Assembly (NCBI GenBank): GCA_035295985.1
Contig: DATHBT010000076.1
Location: 1 to 31,372 of the forward strand
Direction: 5' to 3'
Source of the DNA: JAIVGV01 sp035295985
Lineage (GTDB): Bacteria; Acidobacteriota; Blastocatellia; Pyrinomonadales; Pyrinomonadaceae
Length of the DNA: 31,372 bases
The notes under the pieces were generated by a model. It saw only the letters and a program-made list of their open reading frames with translations. It was not told the DNA's origin and searched no databases. Numbering within the stretch: position 1 is the stretch's first letter; each line of letters opens with the position of its first letter. Below are positions 13,223 through 20,345 of this stretch, piece by piece. A program made the position numbers and the translations under genes.

Positions 13223-15973
13223 ATGAAAAACAGTGTACGCGACAACTCGCAGGTGAGAAAAACGAAGAAACCTCTGAAGGCTGCTATCTTCTCGTCGCTC
13301 GGCGCTGCGGCGCTGCTGCTGACAACACTTTTCGCCCCGCTGCCGTCCGCCTCCGCCGCGGCGGCCGAAGCCAACCCCTGCCTCGTGCCCGGCAGCACGG
13401 TGCTGACCGACCCGGCAGGCGATCAGACCGGCGCGCCCGAGAACGCGAGCATGGACATCCAGTCGGTCTCCGTCGGCGAGGACTACGCCGAGTCTGACAT
13501 GCTCGTCGTCAAACTGAAGGTCGGGTCGCTCAGCACCCTGCCGGTCAACGGCATCTGGCGCGTCGCCTTCGCGGGGCCGGACGGCAAGGCCTACTTCGTC
13601 AACATGGCGACCGACACGGCCGGGGCCGTCAGCTACGCCTACGGCGAGACGACCACCACCAACACGACGCTCGGCTCGGCCGAGAACGGAACTTACACGC
13701 CCGAAGGTCTCATCACCATTCACGTCTCGACGAACAAGGTCGGAAGCCCGGCGGGCGGCCAGGCGCTCACGAAGGTGACGGGCCGCACGCAGATACTCGT
13801 CGGCGCGGCGGGCACAGGCGCCCTCGCGACGATTGATTCGGCCGACACGACGCCCGCGGGCCAGGCCGCTTACACGCTCGCCGGCAAGGCCGACGCGTGC
13901 GTTGGCGGCGGCACGGCCCCCCCGGTCTCCACCGCCGTCCCGCCCACCTACTCGGTCTTCGCCGCGCCCGCCGGCATGGGCAACGGCGCGGGCGAGCCGA
14001 CCATCGGCCACAACTGGAAGACCGGCAACTCGATGTTCATCGCCGGCCTCCAGACGCTGCGCGTCTCCTTCGACGACGGCGGCGCGCAGGCGACCGCCTC
14101 GTGGGTCAACAAGTCCGCGCCGCAGACCGCGCGCGTCACGTTCGACCCGATCCTCTACACCGACTCCGGCACGGGCCGCACCTTCGTCTCGCAGCTCCTC
14201 CCGACCAAGGTCAGCCTGATGGCCTTCACCGACGACGACGGCGAGACCTGGACGCCGAGCCAAGGCTCCGGCATCAACTCCGGCGTCGATCATCAGACCG
14301 TGGGCGGCGGCCCCTACAAGGCCAACGTAAAGGATAAGATCACGGGTCTGCCCGTCGGCCCGCGCTCCTCCTACCCGAACGCCGTCTATTACGCCTCGCA
14401 GGACATCGGCCTGGCCGAGATCGCGCGCAGCGACGACGGCGGCATGACCTACGGCGTCGCCGTCCCGATGTACGACATCACCGAGTGCGGCGGCCTCCAC
14501 GGCCAGATCAAGGTCGCGGGCGACGGCACGGTTTACGTGCCGAACAAGGCGTGCGGCGGCAAGCAGGCCGTCCTCGTCTCCGAGGACAACGGCCAGACCT
14601 GGGACATCCGCACCGTACCGCAGAGCACCGAGGGGCGCACCGACCCGTCGGTCGGCGTCGCCACGGACGGCACGATCTACTTCGGCTACGCGAACGGCGA
14701 CGGCAAGCCCCGCGTCGCGGTCTCGCGCGACAAGGGCAAGACGTGGGAGAACGATCAGAACGTCGGCTACTACGAGGGCATCCGCAACACGGTCTTCCCG
14801 GCCGTCGCCGCGGGCGACCCCGACCGCGCCGCCTTCTTCTTCCTCGGCACCTCGACCAGCGGCAACGGCACCGGCTCCGAAGTCACCTTCACCGGCGCGT
14901 GGTACGGCTACGTCTCGACCACCTACGACGGCGGCAAGACCTGGGTGACCGTCAACGCCACGCCCGGCGACCCCGTCCAGCGCGGCAGCATCTGCACGAA
15001 CGGCACGACCTGCCCGAGCGACCCGAAGGACACGCGCAACCTCCTCGACTTTAACGACATGGAGGTTGACGCCAAGGGCCGCGCCGTCGCCGCCTTCGCC
15101 GACGGCTGCACCAGCGCCAACTGCGTCGCGGGCCGCGACGTGAACAACGACGGCAAGGTCAACAGCCTCGACAACGACGGCACGGAGAAGGCGACCATCA
15201 TCCGCCAAGCTACGGGCAAGGGTCTGTTCGCCGCCTACGATCCGCCGTCGGTCGTCACGACCACGGCCGTCGAGGACGATGACGCGCGCGTCGCCTACTC
15301 GAACGGCTGGCACCTGGGTCAGAGCGCGCAGGGCACGGCCGGCCACTACCGCTTCAACAACGGCGCAGACCCGACACACTTCGCGCGCCTCGTGTTCGAC
15401 GTGACGGGCGACTCGGGCGCTGTCACCTACCACTACGCGCGCAGCACGCGCGGCGGCGCGGCCGAGGTCGTCATCGACGGCGTCCCGCAGGGCGTGGTCA
15501 GCTATCGGGGCGCGGCGGGCAGCCTCAAGTCGCCCGAGTTCGGCCACAGCTTCCGCGTCGCGGGCCTCACGCCCGGCCGCCACACGTTGGAGCTGCGGTC
15601 GCTCGACGGCGTGGTTTACGTGGACGGCTTCACGCTCGAAAGTGCTTCGACGGCCGAGCGCCCCTTCTCCGGGCCGGGGACGACCTCGAACGGCGCGGGC
15701 GCGCTCAGCGTCGGGCGCGAGTCCGTGACTGCCTTCAACGTCGCGCCGGGCACGCAGGCAGTCTCCGTCATGGCCGAATCCAACGCGCCCATCCGGCTCC
15801 TGCTCATCGATCCGAAGGGGCTGACGGTCGCCGTGGCCGACAACTCGCGCGGCGGCGTGGCGGTCATCAACAAGGCGGGCACGGGCGCGGGCACGTACCA
15901 GATCAAGGTCGTGAACCTGAGCGCCGGGCCGGTCGAGTTCTGGACGGCGGCCACGCCGCTCGTGACTCGTTAA
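13223..15973 (+). CDS. Large secreted Asp-box (BNR/sialidase-type propeller) protein
   Basis: Encodes 916 aa from ATG 13223, preceded by aggaaacaggaaag. The signal peptide has a long basic n-region (RKTKKPLKAAIFSSLGAAAL…ASA). Residues about 50-220 form an Ig-like or lipocalin-like N-domain (VLTDPAGDQTGAPENASMDI). Asp boxes (S/T-x-D-x-G-x-T-W) follow at residues about 335 (TDDDGETW), 402 (SDDGGMTYG), 452 (SEDNGQTW), 500 (SRDKGKTW) and 567 (YDGGKTW), marking a beta-propeller. Near 640 is a calcium-type loop DVNNDGKVNSLD. A C-terminal carbohydrate-binding-like/jelly-roll region and pre-peptidase-like domain close the protein. No sialidase active-site arginine triad could be assigned, so enzymatic activity is unproven. 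It is divergent from the hydroxylase operon. Confidence 0.82.
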   Translation: MKNSVRDNSQVRKTKKPLKAAIFSSLGAAALLLTTLFAPLPSASAAAAEANPCLVPGSTVLTDPAGDQTGAPENASMDIQSVSVGEDYAESDMLVVKLKVGSLSTLPVNGIWRVAFAGPDGKAYFVNMATDTAGAVSYAYGETTTTNTTLGSAENGTYTPEGLITIHVSTNKVGSPAGGQALTKVTGRTQILVGAAGTGALATIDSADTTPAGQAAYTLAGKADACVGGGTAPPVSTAVPPTYSVFAAPAGMGNGAGEPTIGHNWKTGNSMFIAGLQTLRVSFDDGGAQATASWVNKSAPQTARVTFDPILYTDSGTGRTFVSQLLPTKVSLMAFTDDDGETWTPSQGSGINSGVDHQTVGGGPYKANVKDKITGLPVGPRSSYPNAVYYASQDIGLAEIARSDDGGMTYGVAVPMYDITECGGLHGQIKVAGDGTVYVPNKACGGKQAVLVSEDNGQTWDIRTVPQSTEGRTDPSVGVATDGTIYFGYANGDGKPRVAVSRDKGKTWENDQNVGYYEGIRNTVFPAVAAGDPDRAAFFFLGTSTSGNGTGSEVTFTGAWYGYVSTTYDGGKTWVTVNATPGDPVQRGSICTNGTTCPSDPKDTRNLLDFNDMEVDAKGRAVAAFADGCTSANCVAGRDVNNDGKVNSLDNDGTEKATIIRQATGKGLFAAYDPPSVVTTTAVEDDDARVAYSNGWHLGQSAQGTAGHYRFNNGADPTHFARLVFDVTGDSGAVTYHYARSTRGGAAEVVIDGVPQGVVSYRGAAGSLKSPEFGHSFRVAGLTPGRHTLELRSLDGVVYVDGFTLESASTAERPFSGPGTTSNGAGALSVGRESVTAFNVAPGTQAVSVMAESNAPIRLLLIDPKGLTVAVADNSRGGVAVINKAGTGAGTYQIKVVNLSAGPVEFWTAATPLVTR

Positions 15974-16155
15974 CGCGGGACAGCCCCGCGGGGACGCGCG
16001 TTGCCGGACGCGCGTCCCCACCCGTCATGTCATCGGTGTGACGGGCGGGGCGGTGGACGCCGGGCGGCGCGGTTCGTACACTGTCCGCGCCGCCCGACGT
16101 TCGCGCCAGGGAGTAACCCCGCGCGGGCGTCGGGGATGGTCTGGAGGATTTTGTG

Positions 16156-16656
16156 ATGAAGAGGTTGTTGGCGCTGTGCGCCGTGTTAGTCGTCTGCGCC
16201 GCGTCTTCGACGGCCGCGGCCTTCGCGCGGCAGGCGGCGAGGCCGGAGATACTGGGCGTCGCGCTCGGCATGAGCGAGGGCGAGGCGCGCGCGCGCCTGC
16301 GCAAGATCGGGCGGCTGGAGAAGGAGGAGCGCAAGAAGCAGGAGGTCTGGGTCTTGAACGACGAACCGCGGTTCGGCCACCTGATCGTCGGCTTCGACAA
16401 GGCCACCGGCCGGGTGCGCTACGTGACGGCGAAGGCGCGGCCCGCGGGCGAGCGGATGCGCTACGCCGACGTGCTGGACGTGAAGGGCGCGCGCCGGGCG
16501 GTCGCGCCGCGCAGCTTCGAGTACGTTGCGGAAGTCGCCGCGCGGGGCAAGCAGCCCGCCTACCAGGTCATCGCGCGCGGCCCCGACCCGGAGTTCCTGC
16601 TCTACTACTCGATCAAGCAGGTTGACGCGCCCGCCGCCGAGGGCGCGAAGAAGTAA
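16156..16656 (+). CDS. Small secreted protein of unknown function
   Basis: Encodes 166 aa from ATG 16156, with ggagg 8 nt upstream; a GTG one codon earlier is possible. The signal peptide (KRLLALCAVLVVCAASSTAAAFA) precedes a segment EILGVALGMSEGEARARLRKIGRLEK, which resembles the small 'GxxxGMSxxEAxxxL' motif of periplasmic SmpA/OmlA-like or PASTA-like domains. A strand-rich region (GHLIVGFDKATGRVRYVTA) follows. I do not assign a function. It ends just before a strong bidirectional terminator. Confidence 0.7.
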   Translation: MKRLLALCAVLVVCAASSTAAAFARQAARPEILGVALGMSEGEARARLRKIGRLEKEERKKQEVWVLNDEPRFGHLIVGFDKATGRVRYVTAKARPAGERMRYADVLDVKGARRAVAPRSFEYVAEVAARGKQPAYQVIARGPDPEFLLYYSIKQVDAPAAEGAKK

Positions 16657-16721
16657 GACGGCATCATTTTGCGTAGGTGTTCTGCGGGCGACAATCCGCG
16701 CGGACAACAGGACACGGAAAA

Positions 16722-16759
16722 AGCCCCGCGGCGCGTCACTCGCGCCGCGGGGCTTTTTT
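16722..16759. terminator. Strong bidirectional Rho-independent terminator
   Basis: A perfect 14-bp stem agccccgcggcgcg / cgcgccgcggggct (16722-16735, 16741-16754) with loop tcact, flanked by T6 on the plus strand and by AAAAA on the other side (a U tract for the minus strand). It separates convergent genes. Confidence 0.93.
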
Positions 16760-17243
16760 AACGCTGCTCGCGATCCCTGACGGTCGCGTCAAAGGTGCGC
16801 GTGGGCTGCTCGAAATCGCCGAGCGTCCGGGTGGTCTGTTCGAGTTCGCCGAAGGCGGGCGGGCGCGGGGCTTCGAGCTGCGCGGGAGGCTGCGCGGCCG
16901 GCCCGAGCTGTTCGGCGCGCACCACGTCGCCGCCGCGCAGGTGGAAACTGATCAGGCGCGAGAGCTGGCGCGCGAGCAGGTAATCGACGGCGAGGACGAC
17001 GACGAGCAGCAGGCCGAACAGCGCCAGCATCACGTTCGACGCGTCCCTGCCGAACTCGATCATGAAGCCGAAGAAGATTAAGAACCCGCAGAGCGTGACG
17101 AAGGCGATGGCGAGCGAGACAGCCCACACCAGCCCCGCCGTCTTCGGCCGCGCCTCGTCCCGCGCCGCGCCGAGTTTCGCGCCGCAGCGCTTGCAGTAGC
17201 TCAGCCCTTCGCCCGTCTCCTCGCCGCACGACGGACAGAACAT
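16758..17243 (-). CDS. Zinc-ribbon protein with two membrane segments
   Basis: Encodes 161 aa from ATG 17243 with ggagg about 10 nt upstream. The N-terminal zinc ribbon CPSCGEETGEGLSYCKRCG (two CxxC pairs, Cys3/6 and 17/20) is followed by two hydrophobic helices (about 36-65 and 70-92) and a cytoplasmic Pro/Ala/Gln-rich tail with two copies of a (Q)TxRT-type motif (LEQTTRTL, FEQPTRTF). No function is assigned. The stop codon overlaps the T tract of the terminator shared with the convergent gene. Confidence 0.75.
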   Translation of the reverse strand: MFCPSCGEETGEGLSYCKRCGAKLGAARDEARPKTAGLVWAVSLAIAFVTLCGFLIFFGFMIEFGRDASNVMLALFGLLLVVVLAVDYLLARQLSRLISFHLRGGDVVRAEQLGPAAQPPAQLEAPRPPAFGELEQTTRTLGDFEQPTRTFDATVRDREQR

Positions 17244-17314
17244 AACGGTTCGACCTCCACCCGAGACCCGTACGATACATCAACCCGGAGGCCGCGTGTT
17301 AGCCGGTGCGCGCG

Positions 17315-17380
17315 CGACGGCCGCCAGGCGGGCCGCGCCGGGGCGAACGCGTGTGAGCGCAGCCCGTCTGGCGGCCGTCG
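17315..17380 (-). terminator. Hairpin downstream of panC, probable terminator
   Basis: 18-bp arms at 17315-17332 and 17363-17380 (cgacggccgccaggcggg / cccgtctggcggccgtcg) with one G-T mismatch and a 30-nt loop. It lies 32 nt past the panC stop. There is no clear U tract. Confidence 0.5.
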
Positions 17381-17411
17381 CCGCCGTCCTTCGGGGCGCG
17401 GGGCCGCGCGC

Positions 17412-18296
17412 TCAGGGCATGATGAGCGTGCCGGTCTTGCCGGTGCGGGTGCGGTTGAGGATGATGTTGTCGATGAGCCGGGTTTTGCCGAAGCGGACGG
17501 CGAGGGAGATGAGGACGGGGCGGTCGTCGAGGCGGTCGAGTTTTTCGAGCGTGTCGGCGTCGTTGACCGAGACGTACTCGATTTCGGCGCGCGGCTCGCG
17601 GGCGATGTCGGAGCGGATAATCTCGGCGAGCTTCTTGCCGGAGCGTTCGCCCTCCGAGTAGGCCGACTCGGCGTGCGAGAGCGCGCGGTAGAGCACGGCG
17701 GCGGCGCGGCGGTCGCCGCCTTCGAGGTAGGCGTTGCGCGAAGAGTAGGCGAGGCCGGATTCCTCGCGTATGGTCGGCAGCACGACGATCTCGGTCTCGA
17801 AGGCCAGGTCGCGCACGAGGCGGCGCACCACCATCGTCTGCTGCGCGTCCTTCTGGCCGAAGAAGGCGAAGTCGGGGCGGACGATGTTGAAGAGGATGGT
17901 CAGGACGGTGGCGACGCCGCGGAAGTGGCCGGGGCGGGCCGCGCCTTCGAGCTGGTCTGAGAGGCCCGCGACCTCGACGTAGGTGGAGAAGTTCTTCGAA
18001 TAAATCTCCTCGGCCGCGGGCGCGAAGATGTAGTCCACGTTGTAGTCGCCGAGGAGCATCGTGTCTTTGGTGAGGTCGCGCGGGTACCGCTCGAAGTCCT
18101 CGCCGGGGCCGAACTGTTTCGGGTTGACGAAGATCGAGACGATGACCGTGTCGCACATCCTGCGCGCCTCGCGCACGAGCGAGAGGTGGCCCTCGTGGAG
18201 CGACCCCATCGTCGGGACGAGGCCCACAGTCTTATCCTCGCGCCGCAACTTGCGCGAGACCGAACGCATCCGCTGTGCGCGGTTGATGATTTCCAT
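17412..18296 (-). CDS. panC: Pantothenate synthetase
   Basis: ATP-dependent condensation of pantoate and beta-alanine, the last step of pantothenate synthesis. The 294-aa length is normal. Motifs: VGLVPTMGSLHEGHLSLV (ATP-binding HxGH), VSIFVNPKQFGPGEDF, RPDFAFFGQKDAQQTMVV and GLAYSSRNAYLE. ATG 18296 starts the conserved beginning MEIINRAQRMRSV. panB lies just upstream on the same strand, separated by a heptamer-type repeat. Confidence 0.97.
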   Translation of the reverse strand: MEIINRAQRMRSVSRKLRREDKTVGLVPTMGSLHEGHLSLVREARRMCDTVIVSIFVNPKQFGPGEDFERYPRDLTKDTMLLGDYNVDYIFAPAAEEIYSKNFSTYVEVAGLSDQLEGAARPGHFRGVATVLTILFNIVRPDFAFFGQKDAQQTMVVRRLVRDLAFETEIVVLPTIREESGLAYSSRNAYLEGGDRRAAAVLYRALSHAESAYSEGERSGKKLAEIIRSDIAREPRAEIEYVSVNDADTLEKLDRLDDRPVLISLAVRFGKTRLIDNIILNRTRTGKTGTLIMP

Positions 18297-18308
18297 AAAA
18301 GAAGCACT

Positions 18309-18475
18309 CAGCCGTCAGCAGTCAGCCGTCAGCTTCGAGCGGCGTCCCGGATTTCAAGTAACGTCCAAAAGTTAAGCCGCTCGCGGCGGCTTGAGGTCAG
18401 GTAAAGATTTTAACACGAGGCGGCGTCAGCACTTGGATTGATCGCTGAGGGCTGACGACTGACTGCCGACTGCCA
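18309..18475. repeat. Imperfect heptamer-repeat pair (units cagccgt / gctgacg) flanking the panB-panC gap
   Basis: The left block, 18309-18332, reads cagccgt, cagcagt, cagccgt, cag. The right block (18444-18474) reads gctgagg, gctgacg, actgact, gccgact, gcc. Both keep a 7-nt period and are roughly reverse complementary, separated by about 110 nt. The right block encodes part of the last residues of panB. Confidence 0.65.
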
Positions 18476-19340
18476 TTTTTTCCGCTTCGAGTTCGGCGGC
18501 GGCCTCTTTGGGGAGCGGGTACGATTCGTCCTCGGCCGGGTAAGCGCCCGTGCGCACGTCCTCGGCGTAGCGCGTGACGGCCTCGGTCATCTGCGCGCGC
18601 AGGTCAACGTACTGGCGGACGAAGCGCGGGCGCGTCGGGCTGAAGGAGAAGCCGACGAGGTCGTGCGTGACGAGTATCTGCGCGTCGCAGTGCCCGCCCG
18701 CGCCGATGCCGATGGTCGGGACCGAGACCGCCTCCGTGACGAGCCGCGCTATCTCGCGCGGGATGACTTCGAGGACGATGGCGAACACTCCCGCCGCCTC
18801 GACCGCCCGCGCGTCCTCGACGATCTCGCGCGCCGCCTCGGCCGTCTTGCCTTGCAGGCGGAAGCCGCCGAGCTTGTTGACCGACTGCGGGGTGAGGCCG
18901 ATGTGGCCCATCACGGGAATCTCTTCGGAGACGAGGCGGCGGATCACGTCGGCGCGGTTCCGGCCCCCTTCGAGCTTGACGGCCTCCGCCCCGCCCTCCT
19001 TGATGAGGCGCAGGGCGGCGCGCACGGCGTCCGTCTCGCCCGTGTGGTAGGAGCCGTAGGGCATGTCGGCGACGAGCAGGGCGCGCTGAGTGCCGCGGCG
19101 CGCGGCGCGCGTGTGGTGAACCATCTCGTCCAAAGAGACGGGGACGGTCGTGTCGTAGCCGAGGACGACGTTGCCGACCGAGTCGCCCACCAGGATGATG
19201 TCTGTCCCGGCCTCGTCCACGATGCGGGCGGTCGGGTAGTCGTAGGCGGTCAGGCAGACGAGTCTTTCGCCGCGCTCCTTGCTGGCGCGCACGCTCGGCA
19301 CAGTCACCTTCTCGGGGCGCTGCTGTTTGAGGTATGCCAT
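18426..19340 (-). CDS. panB: 3-methyl-2-oxobutanoate hydroxymethyltransferase (ketopantoate hydroxymethyltransferase)
   Basis: Transfers a hydroxymethyl group from 5,10-methylene-THF to ketoisovalerate, giving ketopantoate. Encodes 304 aa from ATG 19340 (MAYLKQQRPEKVTVPSVR); the frame extends 32 codons upstream without homologous sequence. Motifs: CLTAYDYPTARIVDEAG, VGDSVGNVVLGYDTTVPV (metal-binding Asp), VADMPYGSY, EAVKLEGG, PVMGHIGLTPQS and EVIPREIA…GIGAG. The last ~16 residues (…AVGSQSSALSDQSKC) are encoded by repeat DNA and lie beyond the family's usual end. Confidence 0.97.
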   Translation of the reverse strand: MAYLKQQRPEKVTVPSVRASKERGERLVCLTAYDYPTARIVDEAGTDIILVGDSVGNVVLGYDTTVPVSLDEMVHHTRAARRGTQRALLVADMPYGSYHTGETDAVRAALRLIKEGGAEAVKLEGGRNRADVIRRLVSEEIPVMGHIGLTPQSVNKLGGFRLQGKTAEAAREIVEDARAVEAAGVFAIVLEVIPREIARLVTEAVSVPTIGIGAGGHCDAQILVTHDLVGFSFSPTRPRFVRQYVDLRAQMTEAVTRYAEDVRTGAYPAEDESYPLPKEAAAELEAEKMAVGSQSSALSDQSKC

Positions 19341-19453
19341 TTCGGTTGGTCGCTCAAGTGTTCGAGGACGTTTCGAGGTGAGGCGAATTATAGGCACAGG
19401 CGGAGGGCGGCGACAAGGGGGAGCCGCATGGAGCAAGCGTCGTTGGAAACATC

Positions 19454-19482
19454 TTGACGCTGGGGTTAGTCAGACGTAGCTT
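19454..19482 (+). promoter_or_regulatory. Possible promoter of the first secreted-protein block
   Basis: TTGACG (19454-19459), 17-nt spacer, TAGCTT (19477-19482). The -35 is good and the -10 weak. It lies about 95 nt upstream of the signal-peptide start at 19578. The same hexamer TTGACG, also followed by CT, begins the promoter of the next gene. Confidence 0.4.
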
Positions 19483-19577
19483 CTACACTGTCGAGTGACT
19501 AGTTCCCGGTTGGCGAACCCTCACCAGGCGGCGCTGACCTTTCGTCCTTCACCACGCTAATCTAAGGAGACCCAACC

Positions 19578-20199
19578 ATGAGAATACCACGTCACAAGCT
19601 CCCACTATTGCTTGCGCTCTTTTTAGCAATACCCTTGACCGCCTCGGCGCAACACCTGTAAGGCCAGAAGCGTCGAGCGGGCTGGCTCCGAAGGGCCTGT
19701 GGAGATAGCGGGCTTGGAAATCAGGGGGCAGCCGGCCCTCGTCAACGGCCCCGTTGTCGCCGATAAAGACTGGCTCAAATCGCTCAATCTCGACTTCAAG
19801 AACAACCACGACAGAACAATCGTCTATATGACGGTCGAGTTGGAGGTCGCCCCGGCGGGCAGGATGCAGCACCCGTTGCGTCTGCCCATCCGGTTCGGGA
19901 AGCGGCCGGGCGAGGCGAGCGATACGAGAGACCCAAGGACGGTTGAGAAGCTGGCCCCCAAGAAAACGAAGAGACTCGCCATCTCGGAGTACATGTACGA
20001 CTTCCTCCTCAAGTACATGAAGGAGAAAGAGGTGGACGACATCGGGAAGGTACAGTTGTTCATCCACTTCGTTGTTTTTGACGACGGCACGGCGTGGAGT
20101 AACGGGTACCTCATGCATCAGGACCCGAAGAACCCCGACCGGTGGTTGGTGGAGGGGCCTTGGGTAAACAGACGCATTTCTTCTTTGGGAAAAATGTAA
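19578..20199 (+). pseudogene. Secreted FDDGTxW-domain protein, frameshifted after the signal peptide
   Basis: ATG 19578, with aaggaga 7-13 nt upstream, encodes a clean signal peptide (RIPRHKLPLLLALFLAIPL, then TASAQHL) that stops at TAA 19659-19661. The rest of the protein continues in another frame, readable from about 19639 and otherwise starting only at GTG 19699. That part contains DWLKSLNLDFKNN, LAPKKTKRLAISEYMYDFL, FVVFDDGTAW and DPKNPDRW. The next gene has the same domain joined to its own leader, so this copy has most likely lost or gained a base between about 19639 and 19661. A sequencing error or programmed frameshift is also possible. Function of the domain is unknown. Confidence 0.65.
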
Positions 20200-20243
20200 A
20201 GTGTTGAAATTTGAAGTGCTGCCAAACCTTTCCGAACATTTTC

Positions 20244-20272
20244 TTGACGCTCATGCTGAGCGGGGATATCAT
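20244..20272 (+). promoter_or_regulatory. Promoter of the knottin/cassette secreted protein
   Basis: TTGACG (20244-20249), 17-nt spacer, TATCAT (20267-20272): a near-consensus sigma-70-type pair in a locally AT-richer stretch, about 70 nt before the ATG at 20346. Confidence 0.6.
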
Positions 20273-20345
20273 TCGCACAGCCGCGAACTCACTTTTCGTC
20301 TGTTGGCAAGCCCCCTCTTTTTGACTCACTTTCGAGGAAGAAGCA

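Noticed and set aside
15100..15190. Dockerin domain in the Asp-box protein (DVNNDGKVNSLD)
   Set aside because: Only one calcium-type loop is seen, whereas dockerins have two, and no cohesin partner is visible.
13034..16021. A 995-codon open frame on the minus strand opposite the Asp-box protein gene
   Set aside because: It is long only because stop codons are rare in antisense frames of GC-rich DNA. Its translation is Arg/Ala/Val/Asp-rich without domains, while the plus strand has a ribosome binding site, signal peptide and regularly spaced Asp boxes.
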